This document shows positions 17,244-24,985 of a stretch of 43,976 nucleotides of DNA, piece after piece. A model generated the notes under the pieces. It searched no databases, was not told the DNA's origin, and saw only the letters and a list, made by a program, of their open reading frames with translations. A program made the position numbers and the translations under genes. The stretch's first letter is position 1, and each line of letters begins with the position of its first letter. The stretch lies in the NCBI RefSeq assembly GCF_016411865.1, contig NZ_JAEKJA010000030.1, positions 1 through 43,976 on the forward strand. Reading direction: 5' to 3'. The stretch comes from Acuticoccus mangrovi. Lineage in GTDB: Bacteria > Pseudomonadota > Alphaproteobacteria > Rhizobiales > Amorphaceae.

Positions 17244-18227
17244 ATGACTTCGCCCCCGGAGAAGACGGTGACTGCCTCAGACTATCTCTCGCCCGAAATG
17301 CAGGACGTCCTCGCCCGCCTGGCGAGCGCCGCGATCGGCGTCAATCGCTACGAGCTCTCCTTCCCCGAGGCTCGGCAGGCGCTGGAAGCCCAGCGTTCCT
17401 GGTGGAACGACGTGAACCCGGATCTCCCCCGCATCGAGACCTTCACCATCGAGGCCGCCGGATCGACCTTCCGCGCCCGCCTCTACGATCCGCGCGAGGG
17501 GGCCGCGACGAGCACCGACACGCGGCCCGTATGCGTCTATCTCCACGGTGGCGGCTGGTGCGTCGGCAGCATCGACACTCACGACCGCATCACCCGTCTG
17601 CTGGCGCTCGCCTCGGGGCTCCGAGTGTTGTCGCTCGACTATCCGCTCGCCCCGGAGGCACCGTTTCCGCTGGCGCTCGACGCGCTCGTGGAGCTCGTGT
17701 CGGCGCCGCCGACGGATCCGCGGATCGGCGAGGCGACGGGGTGGATCATCTCGGGCGATTCGGCGGGCGCCAACCTCGCCGTCGCCGCGGCCCTGCGCCT
17801 GCGCAAGGCGGGGCTCCCGGCGCCGGTTGCGCTGCTCCTCTTCTACGGCTGCTACCAGAAGGACTTCGCGCTCGATTCCTACGTGCGCTTCGGTGGGGGC
17901 GACTTCGGCCTCAGTCTGGCGGCGATGCGCATGTACTGGGAGGCCTATGCCGCGAACGGCGGCGAGGAGGAGGAGCTCTATCCTCTCTACGCCGACCTTG
18001 CGGGCCTGCCCCCCTCCCTCGTCGTCGCCGCCGAGTGCGACGTCCTCTACGACGAGAACATCATGATGCACGAGAAGCTCCGCGCCGCGGGGGTCGATGC
18101 CGAGCTCGTCGTGGTGCCGCAGGTGATTCACGGCTTCCTCTCCTATGGCCGCACCCTGCCGGCCGCCGACGCCACGCTGAGCGAGGCCGGCGCCTGGCTC
18201 GCCGCAAAGGTCTCGGAGCCCGCCTGA
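17244..18227 (+). CDS. Alpha/beta hydrolase, hormone-sensitive-lipase (HSL) family esterase
   Basis: 327 aa. The oxyanion motif HGGGW (about 100-104) and the nucleophile elbow G-D-S173-A-G identify the HSL/family IV carboxylesterases. The acid is in the ECDVLYDE region and the base in VIHGFLSY. It hydrolyses small esters, lactones or related acyl bonds in the cytoplasm (no signal peptide). It follows livF by 29 bases and ends at a strong hairpin, so it looks like the last gene of the transporter/di-iron operon. A role in opening an ester or lactone made by the oxygenase, or in trimming the imported substrate, is plausible but unproven. Confidence 0.88.
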   Translation: MTSPPEKTVTASDYLSPEMQDVLARLASAAIGVNRYELSFPEARQALEAQRSWWNDVNPDLPRIETFTIEAAGSTFRARLYDPREGAATSTDTRPVCVYLHGGGWCVGSIDTHDRITRLLALASGLRVLSLDYPLAPEAPFPLALDALVELVSAPPTDPRIGEATGWIISGDSAGANLAVAAALRLRKAGLPAPVALLLFYGCYQKDFALDSYVRFGGGDFGLSLAAMRMYWEAYAANGGEEEELYPLYADLAGLPPSLVVAAECDVLYDENIMMHEKLRAAGVDAELVVVPQVIHGFLSYGRTLPAADATLSEAGAWLAAKVSEPA

Positions 18228-18238
18228 CACGCCGGCGG

Positions 18239-18269
18239 CGAAGCCCCTCTGCGCCGCGGCGGGGCTTCG
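18239..18269 (+). terminator. Terminator-like hairpin after the transporter operon
   Basis: A perfect 9-bp stem, CGAAGCCCC (18239-18247) with GGGGCTTCG (18261-18269) and a 13-base GC-rich loop, starts 12 bases after the hydrolase stop. No T-run follows. Confidence 0.6.
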
Positions 18270-18761
18270 CGTTGCCGCCACCTCGGCCGGCTGCGGCCCT
18301 GAACGGGCCTCCGCCTCCGCACCACAGGGCCCGCCATGCGGCCGACTGCGCCGCGTCGCCGCGAACCGGGTGACGGCAGGGCGCGAGGCTTCCCGCTCCA
18401 GGATCGCCGATTTCTCAGTGACTTCGCTCGGAGCTCGACGCTCTGGTCGAGACCGGGTGCCGACTTGCGCGTGGATACACTGCATGTGCCTTCGCTCCGC
18501 TCACTGGCGGTCGAGGCGAAGCGTCGCCGAGGTGGGCGGCCCCGAGGACGTAGTCGATCGGGACTCGGGTCGGCCGATCGAGGGCTTGAGGTCGCCGGTC
18601 CGACTCTTCTCGGGTGGCAATGCGAACTCTCAGATCGCAGAATAACCAACTGAAATTACGCGGAATTTATCGCGAACACTCCTCCACCTCACGAACGCCG
18701 GTCCTGCCGCCCTTCCTGGCGGGAGCTTCCGAACCCGCGTCATGCGGGCACACCGCGTCCA
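18270..18761. other. Non-coding spacer, no gene recognised
   Basis: About 490 bases between the transporter operon and the urocanase promoter. Several frames are open because of high GC, but none has a convincing start, a family resemblance or neighbour-like amino-acid composition. GC falls from about 18600 onward. A small inverted element CGCG-N8-CGCG lies at about 18659-18674. Confidence 0.5.
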
Positions 18762-18807
18762 ATTGGATCGGGCATGCCCTTGACTCTCGGGGATCCATGT
18801 ATCCAAT
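18762..18807 (+). promoter_or_regulatory. Promoter and possible operator of the urocanase operon
   Basis: TTGACT (18780-18785) and TCCAAT (18802-18807), 16 bases apart, make a plausible -35/-10 pair. The expected RNA start is about 23 bases before the ATG at 18837. ATTGGAT (18762-18768) and ATCCAAT (18801-18807) form an inverted repeat that brackets the -35 and overlaps the -10. GGAT-N6-ATCC (18791-18804) nests inside it. The FCD GntR protein encoded at the operon end is the likely ligand-responsive binder. Confidence 0.45.
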
Positions 18808-18836
18808 TTTGATCGATGAGGTTGGAGAGGGACGAG

Positions 18837-20498
18837 ATGGTAGGCAGCGCAACTCCTGGCGGCCCGCTCGTGTGTCGCGGTTGGGAGCAAGAGGGCATCC
18901 TGCGCTGCTTGCTCAACAATCTCGATCCGAACGTCGCCGAGGACGTCGAAAAGCTCGTCGTCTATGGCGGTAAGGGCCGCGCGGCGCGCAGCCACAAGGA
19001 CCTGAACCTCATCGTCGAGGCTCTGAAGCATCTCGGAGACGACGAAACCCTCATCGTCCAGTCGGGTGCCGCGGTCGCCGTGCTTCCGACCCATCCCGGC
19101 GCACCGCGGGCGATCATCTCCAGCGCCATGCTGGTGCCGGCCTGGTCGGATTCCCAGAGTTTCTGGAACCTCGAGGCGCGCGGACTGACGATGTACGGTC
19201 AGATGACGGCGGGCGGCTGGTTCTATATCGGCACCCAAGGCGTGCTCGGCTTCACCTACGAGACCTTCCTGGCGCTGGGGCGGAAGCACTTCGACGGCAA
19301 GCTCGCGGGCAAGCGCGTCCTCACCGCGGGTCTCGGCGGCATGGGCGGCGCCCAGGGTTTCGCCATCCCCAAGGCCGGCGCCCGCGCGCTGATCGTCGAG
19401 GTCGATGAAAAGCGCGCCCGGCGCCGCGCTTCGGCGGGCTGGGTACAGCATCTGACGCACGACTACGACGAGGCGATAGCGCTTCTCCACGCGTCCGACG
19501 CGCCGGAGGCGATCGCCCTGATCGGCAACATCGCCGAGGTCGCGCCGCGGCTGTTGAGTGACGGGGTCCACTTCGATGCCGTCACCGACCAGACGGCCGC
19601 CCACGATGCGCTGAACGGCTACGTGCCGATCGGCTACTCTCCGGAAGACACCCGCACCGCCACGGCGGACGACACGGCATATCTCGCCGCCGTGAAGGCC
19701 TCGATGCTGCGGCATGGCGAGGCACTGCTGGAGTTCAGGCGTCGGGGCAGCATCGTCTTCGAGTACGGCAACAACCTGCGCGACCAGGTGCGCCGGGCCG
19801 GGCTCGACGAGATCATGTCTATTCCGGGCTTCGTGAACGAGTATGTCCGCCCGATCTTCGCCTCCGGCGTGGGGCCGTTCCGGTGGATCGCGCTGAGCGG
19901 CGACGACGAGGATCTGCGCAAGAGCGAGGACGCGGTGCTCGAGGTCGCCGGAACGCCCGGCCTCGAGAAATGGTTCGAGCTCGCCCGGGCGGGCATCCCG
20001 CGGCAGGGTCTTCCGGCGCGCATCTGCTGGCTCGGTCTCGGCCAGCGCGATGCGGTGTGCACGCGGCTCAACGAGCTCGTCGCCGCCGGCGAGATCGGCC
20101 CGCTGGCGCTCGGTCGCGACCACATGGATCCGGCCTCGGTCGCCTCGCCCTTGCGCGAGACGGAAGGGATGCTCGACGGCTCGGACGCGATCGCCGACTG
20201 GCCCGTGCTCAGCGCCATGCTCAACTGCGCCCAGGGGGCGACCTGGGTTGCCGTCGGCAATGGCGGGGGCGTGGGTGTCGGCAACAGCATCCACACCGGC
20301 ATGGTGGTCGTCGCCGACGGCACGCCGCGTGCCGCCGAGAAGATCCGCCGCGTCTTCTGGACCGACCCGGCGCTCGGCGTCGCCCGCTATGCGGACGCCG
20401 GCTACGACGCCGCCATCCAGCGGGCCGCGGAGACAGGGCTCAACCTGCCGCGTCTGACCGACACACTTGCGAAACGTCACACGGGAGAAGCCCGATGA
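18837..20498 (+). CDS. Urocanate hydratase family protein, divergent substrate pocket
   Basis: 553 aa, full length for urocanase, with NNLDPNVAE, VVYGGKGRAARS (41-52), QMTAGGWFYIGTQG, LTAGLGGMGGAQ (NAD-binding), VTDQTAAHD, YGNN, GPFRWIALSGD, ARICWLGLG with the conserved cysteine, and GRDHMDPASVASPxRET. Family members add water across an imidazole-acrylate using tightly bound NAD+. Several residues near the active site differ from canonical HutU: the AARDW segment is AARSH, the HHGGGVG segment is GNGGGVG, and FSQHSG is NSIHTG. No hutH, hutI or hutG is present. The ATG at 18837 has GGAGAGG six bases upstream. A substituted urocanate, such as a thio- or methyl-derivative, is more likely than urocanate itself. 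That is inference. Confidence 0.85.
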   Translation: MVGSATPGGPLVCRGWEQEGILRCLLNNLDPNVAEDVEKLVVYGGKGRAARSHKDLNLIVEALKHLGDDETLIVQSGAAVAVLPTHPGAPRAIISSAMLVPAWSDSQSFWNLEARGLTMYGQMTAGGWFYIGTQGVLGFTYETFLALGRKHFDGKLAGKRVLTAGLGGMGGAQGFAIPKAGARALIVEVDEKRARRRASAGWVQHLTHDYDEAIALLHASDAPEAIALIGNIAEVAPRLLSDGVHFDAVTDQTAAHDALNGYVPIGYSPEDTRTATADDTAYLAAVKASMLRHGEALLEFRRRGSIVFEYGNNLRDQVRRAGLDEIMSIPGFVNEYVRPIFASGVGPFRWIALSGDDEDLRKSEDAVLEVAGTPGLEKWFELARAGIPRQGLPARICWLGLGQRDAVCTRLNELVAAGEIGPLALGRDHMDPASVASPLRETEGMLDGSDAIADWPVLSAMLNCAQGATWVAVGNGGGVGVGNSIHTGMVVVADGTPRAAEKIRRVFWTDPALGVARYADAGYDAAIQRAAETGLNLPRLTDTLAKRHTGEAR

Positions 20499-22477
20499 AG
20501 CCGGAGTTGGCGGAACAGGACCGCTCGCCATGCTACAGTTTGAGCATCGACACGGGGGGCACGTTCACCGACGGCTTCGCATCCGGTCCCGATGGTCAGG
20601 TTCAGGTCAAGGTCGACACGACCCCGCATGATTTGACCCAGGGCTTCATGGCGTGCGTGGAAGCGGCCGCCGAGGCGATGAACGAACCGCTGGAGGATTT
20701 CCTCGCCCTGCTGCGGGACGTGCGCTTCTCCTCCACGATCGCCACCAACGCCGTGGTGCAGCGGCTCGGCCACCGCGTCGGGCTGATCGTCAGCGACGGC
20801 GGGCTCGCGGCCTACGGCTCCGACGGCGAGTTCGCGTCGCTTAGCGATTTCATCGATCCCGACTTCGTCGTCGCGGTGCCCGAAGCCGTCAGCGATGAGG
20901 GCGTCGTCGAGCTGGCACCGAACCCGGCCGACGTCGAGGCCGCCGTGCGCCGTCTCCTCGAGCGCGGCGTCGGGATGATCGTGATCAGCTTTCGCAACGC
21001 CGACAAGAACCCGGCGAACGAGGCGGCGGCGCGGGAGCTCATCACCGCCTCCTATCCGCGGCATTATCTCGGCGCCATTCCGGTTCTCCAGGCCGCCCGG
21101 CTGTCGTTGTCGCCGAGCGACTTCGGGCGCACGGCCTTGGCGATCCTCAATGCCTATCTGCACCCCTCGCTGGTGCGCAGCCTCTACAAGGCCGAAGACG
21201 GGCTGCGCACCAGCGGACACCAGCGCCCGCTGCTGATCGTCAACACCGACGGCTCGACCACGCGCGTCGCCAAGACGCGGGCGCTCGACACGTTCAACTC
21301 CGGCCCGTCGGCCGGCGTGATCGGCGCGGCGAATGTCGCCGCCGCGATCAAGGCGGAGCACGTCTGCACCTTCGACGTCGGCGGCACCACGACGGACGTC
21401 GCCTACATCCACGACGGCACGGCCCTGCGCACGCCGCACACCGTCGCCGCGAGCCTCTCGGTGCCGCACCCGGCCATCGACCTCTGGTCCTTCGGCCTCG
21501 GCGGCGGGTCGATCATCGCGCGCAAGGACGGGGCGTTGACGGTGGGGCCGAACAGCGCCGGCTCGTCGCCGGGGCCGGCGTGCTTCGGCTTGGGCGGCAC
21601 CCATCTGACGCCGACGGACGTCTGGCTGATCCTCGGATATATCGACCCCGAGGGCTATCTCGGCGGGCGCCGCACCTTGCGCAAGGACGCCTCGATCGCC
21701 GCGCTCGACGCGGTCTTTCCGGGCGACGACCGATCGGCGGAAGACAAGGCCCTCGATGCGCTCGACGCCGTCCATCGCGCCTTGGCCGACGGGATGCGGG
21801 CGTGGGCCGCGAACCACCCGGAGCTGTTGTCGGGCCCGGGGCGTTGGCTCTTTTCCTACGGCGGCGGCGGCGGTCTCCTGTGTGTGGAGGCGGCGCAATC
21901 CCTCGGCATCGACCAGGTCGTGGTGTTCCCGCAGTCGTCCGTGTTCTCGGCGTTCGGCGGCGGCCTGATGCCGATCGCCCACGCCTATCGGGCGTCCGCC
22001 TCGCGTCTTGCAGGGCCCTTCAAGCTCGCCGCTCTGGTGGGCGCCGCCGAGCGCGATTTGCGGGCCGAAGGGATCACCGACCTCGCCGCGGTCAAAGCCT
22101 CGGTCAGCGTGTCGTCGACGGACGGGGTGGAGACGGAGATTCAGTCGGACCTCGCGTCGCTCAAGGCGGACGACGCGAGCGTCGACCTGACGCCGCGCAG
22201 TCATCGGGTCGACCTGCGCGTGGAGGTGGAGCGTCCCCTCGACGTGACGGTGCGCATGGGCGTGCCGGAATTGGGTAAGGCAGACCGGACCGTCCACACA
22301 CGCGAGGGCGCGCGCGCCTATCCGATCGTGCGCGGGCTGGGCGAGCCGAACGCCGCGCCCGTCGACGGACCGGCATTCCTCGCGGCCCAGGACACGACGA
22401 TCGTCATTCCCGAAGGCTGGCACTGCACGTTCGACGCGCTGGGCTTCGGCACTCTGCGCAAGGGGGCATCCCAATGA
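20495..22477 (+). CDS. HyuA-family (hydantoinase/oxoprolinase N-domain) subunit, first copy
   Basis: 660 aa. It carries the acetate/sugar-kinase-like ATPase motifs of the HyuA family: DTGGTFTD (19-26), FDVGGTTTD mid-protein, FGLGGGSII and SSPGPACFG. The family uses ATP to activate a carbonyl or enol for hydrolysis of cyclic amides or carboxylation. The start overlaps the urocanase stop (ATGA), with GGGAGAAG upstream. The order HyuA, small cysteine protein, HyuA, HyuB matches the four core subunits of acetophenone carboxylase, so this is probably one subunit of a single complex rather than a stand-alone hydantoinase. Confidence 0.87.
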   Translation: MKPELAEQDRSPCYSLSIDTGGTFTDGFASGPDGQVQVKVDTTPHDLTQGFMACVEAAAEAMNEPLEDFLALLRDVRFSSTIATNAVVQRLGHRVGLIVSDGGLAAYGSDGEFASLSDFIDPDFVVAVPEAVSDEGVVELAPNPADVEAAVRRLLERGVGMIVISFRNADKNPANEAAARELITASYPRHYLGAIPVLQAARLSLSPSDFGRTALAILNAYLHPSLVRSLYKAEDGLRTSGHQRPLLIVNTDGSTTRVAKTRALDTFNSGPSAGVIGAANVAAAIKAEHVCTFDVGGTTTDVAYIHDGTALRTPHTVAASLSVPHPAIDLWSFGLGGGSIIARKDGALTVGPNSAGSSPGPACFGLGGTHLTPTDVWLILGYIDPEGYLGGRRTLRKDASIAALDAVFPGDDRSAEDKALDALDAVHRALADGMRAWAANHPELLSGPGRWLFSYGGGGGLLCVEAAQSLGIDQVVVFPQSSVFSAFGGGLMPIAHAYRASASRLAGPFKLAALVGAAERDLRAEGITDLAAVKASVSVSSTDGVETEIQSDLASLKADDASVDLTPRSHRVDLRVEVERPLDVTVRMGVPELGKADRTVHTREGARAYPIVRGLGEPNAAPVDGPAFLAAQDTTIVIPEGWHCTFDALGFGTLRKGASQ

Positions 22478-22824
22478 GCAAGCCCGACACGGAGCGACCG
22501 AGCCTCCTCGAGGTGACCGAATATCTCGCCATCGATCTGGACGCGCGGCGGTGGCAGTGCCGCTGCTGCGGTCACGATCTCGGCGAGGCGGCGAGCAACT
22601 ACAAGTTCGCCTGCCTGGTCGCCGACCGCGACCCGCGCGAGGTGCACCCGCCGGTCATCGACGGTCCGTACACCTTCGCGCCCGATCCCGACTGGTGCCG
22701 GATCGTGGAATTCTACTGCCCCGGATGCCTGACCCTCATCGAGGCGGAATATCTGCCGCCCGGCCATCCGGTCACGCACGACATCGAGATCGATATCGAT
22801 TCCTTGAAGAAGAAATCAGCGTGA
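22474..22824 (+). CDS. Small cysteine-rich subunit, acetone/acetophenone carboxylase gamma/alpha-prime-like
   Basis: 116 aa. Cysteines are arranged as CRCC (29-32) and CPGC (82-85), with further Cys47 and Cys75, which suggests a zinc-ribbon-like fold. The region YKFACLVADRDPREVHPP followed by the aromatic DPDWCRIVEFYCPGC resembles the small subunit family of acetone and acetophenone carboxylases. It overlaps the preceding hyuA by four bases (ATGA) and precedes the second hyuA by seven bases. It is expected to be a structural or active-site-shaping component of the complex. The family assignment comes from residue pattern and context together. Confidence 0.8.
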   Translation: MSKPDTERPSLLEVTEYLAIDLDARRWQCRCCGHDLGEAASNYKFACLVADRDPREVHPPVIDGPYTFAPDPDWCRIVEFYCPGCLTLIEAEYLPPGHPVTHDIEIDIDSLKKKSA

Positions 22825-22831
22825 GAGAACG

Positions 22832-24985
22832 ATGAATCATTCATCGATCGAGATTGATATCGGCGGCACGTTCACCGATTGCTACGTCACCTCCCGCGAT
22901 GGTCGGACGACCTGGTGCAAGGTGCGCACGACGCCGCACGACCTCGGTCTCGGCCTGTCCCGCGCGATCGATGAGGCGGCCCAGCGGTTGGACACGTCCG
23001 GCGACGCGCTGCTCGAAGAGACGAGCATCGTCCGCTACTCCACCACCGTCGCGCTGAACAAGTTGATCGAGCGCAGCGGGCCCAAACTCGCCTACATCAC
23101 CACGTCCGGCTTCGACGACACCCTGCTGATCGGCCGCGCCAGCCAGTGGTCGGACGGCCTGCCGTTCAAGGAGCAGCGCAACGTCGCGCGCGTGAACAAG
23201 CCGGTTCCGCTGATCCCCAAGCATCTGACGGTGGGGGTGAAGGAGCGCATCGGCTCGTTCGGCGAGGTGCTGCGCCCGCTGGACGAAGACGATTTCCTCG
23301 CCAAGCTCGACCATCTCGTCGACCAGGGCGTGCGCGGCTTCGTCGTCTGCACGCTGTTTTCCTACCTCAATCCGGTGCACGAGCTGAAGATTCGCGAGCT
23401 GATCGAGCGCGAATACGACGAGTCCTATCTCGGTCGCATGCCGGTGTTCCTGTCGCACGAGGTCTCGCCGCGGAAGATGGAGTACACGCGTTCGACGATG
23501 ACGCTGTTGAACGCCTACCTCCATCAGTCGATCTATGAGGAGCTCGTCGGCATCGGCCAGCAGCTGCGCAGCCGCGGCTACAAGGCGCCGCTGATGATGG
23601 TGCACAACACCGGCGGCATGGCGAGCGTGTTTCGCTCGTCCGCCGTGCAGACCTTCAGCGGCGGTCCCGTCGCCGGTCTGATGGGCAGCGCCGCGATCGG
23701 TGAGTCCTACGGGCGCTCGAACGTCGTCACCACCGACATGGGCGGCACCTCCTTCGACATCGGCATGGTGGTGCAGGGCAGCACCCGCTTCTATCAGTTC
23801 GCGCCGACCATCGATCGCTGGGTGATCGACGCGACGATCCTCGATACGCGCTCGATCGGTGCCGGTGGCGGCTCGATCGCCCGCGTCAGCGAGGAGCTCG
23901 GCGGCCGCCTCGATGTCGGCCCGGAGAGCGCCGGGTCGATCCCGGGCCCCGTCTCCTACGACCAGGGCGGGCGCGAGCCGACGGTGACCGATGCCGACCT
24001 CGTCCTCGGCTACCTCGATGCCGACAACTTCCACGGCGGCAAGCTCACGCTCAACAAGGCGCGGGCCGAGCGAGTGATCGGGACGAAGATCGCCAAGCCG
24101 CTCGGCGTCTCCGTTCCCCACGCGGCGCTGCTGATCAAGCGGATCATCGACGCCAAAATGGGCCTCGAGATCCACAAGGAAACCGTGCTGAAGGGCTACG
24201 ACCCGCGCGACTTCACGGTGTTCGCGATGGGCGGCGCGGGCCCGGTCCATTGCTGCGGCTACACCGCCGCGGCGAACATGAGCGAGATCGTGGTCTTCCC
24301 GTTCTCCTCGGCGTTCTGCGCCTTCGGATCGTCGACGATGGACGTGCTCCACGTCTACGAGCGGTCGCAGCGCATCACGCTGCTGAAGCCCAGCGATCCG
24401 GACTCCTGGCTCGCCGACGGCAGCACCTTCAACGCCGTGGTCGAGGACTTGTCCGACCAGGCGCGCCGCGACTTCTCCGGCGAGGGCTTCGACAGCTCCA
24501 AGCTGACCTTCGAGCTCGAGCTCGAGATGCGCTTCGGCGGTCAGCTCAACGTCAAGCGGGTGGCCTCGCCGATGCTCCGGCTCACCGGCACCGAGGACGC
24601 CCGCACGATCGCCGCCGCCTTCGAGAAGGAGTTCAGCGAGGCCTATAGCGCGATGGGGCTGAACCCCGACGCCGGCATCGAGATCGAAGGCTTCATTCTG
24701 AAGGCGAGGCTGCCGCAGCCGCGGCCGGTTCTCCCGGTCTACCCCGAGGGCGGCCGGCCGGAAGGCGCCAAGGAGGCGCAGACCGGCACGCGCCTCGCCT
24801 TCTGGGATGTCGAGAAGGGGTTCGAGCCGACCCCCGTCTATCAGATGAACCTGCTGCTGCATGGCGACCGTCTGCGCGGGCCGGCGATCATCGAAGACGA
24901 GAGCACGACACTTGTTCTCGACCCGGGTTGGACCCTCAATGTCGACCGTCACCACGCGCTCGTACTGTCAAGGGAGACTGCCTGA
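22832..24985 (+). CDS. HyuA-family subunit, second copy
   Basis: 717 aa. ATPase motifs are intact: DIGGTFTD (9-16), TTDMGGTSFD, GAGGGSIAR, ESAGSIPGPVSYD and FAMGGAGPVHCCG. It is clearly homologous to but distinct from the first copy, and longer by about 57 residues, mostly in the C-terminal half. The two copies are not a recent duplication. In acetophenone carboxylase two different HyuA-like chains coexist in the core complex, which explains the pair. It is joined to hyuB by a one-base overlap. Confidence 0.9.
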   Translation: MNHSSIEIDIGGTFTDCYVTSRDGRTTWCKVRTTPHDLGLGLSRAIDEAAQRLDTSGDALLEETSIVRYSTTVALNKLIERSGPKLAYITTSGFDDTLLIGRASQWSDGLPFKEQRNVARVNKPVPLIPKHLTVGVKERIGSFGEVLRPLDEDDFLAKLDHLVDQGVRGFVVCTLFSYLNPVHELKIRELIEREYDESYLGRMPVFLSHEVSPRKMEYTRSTMTLLNAYLHQSIYEELVGIGQQLRSRGYKAPLMMVHNTGGMASVFRSSAVQTFSGGPVAGLMGSAAIGESYGRSNVVTTDMGGTSFDIGMVVQGSTRFYQFAPTIDRWVIDATILDTRSIGAGGGSIARVSEELGGRLDVGPESAGSIPGPVSYDQGGREPTVTDADLVLGYLDADNFHGGKLTLNKARAERVIGTKIAKPLGVSVPHAALLIKRIIDAKMGLEIHKETVLKGYDPRDFTVFAMGGAGPVHCCGYTAAANMSEIVVFPFSSAFCAFGSSTMDVLHVYERSQRITLLKPSDPDSWLADGSTFNAVVEDLSDQARRDFSGEGFDSSKLTFELELEMRFGGQLNVKRVASPMLRLTGTEDARTIAAAFEKEFSEAYSAMGLNPDAGIEIEGFILKARLPQPRPVLPVYPEGGRPEGAKEAQTGTRLAFWDVEKGFEPTPVYQMNLLLHGDRLRGPAIIEDESTTLVLDPGWTLNVDRHHALVLSRETA

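Noticed and set aside
18370-18645. Possible small gene in the spacer before the urocanase operon
   Set aside because: No ribosome site, Arg/Ser-rich composition typical of shadow frames, and no recognisable motif.
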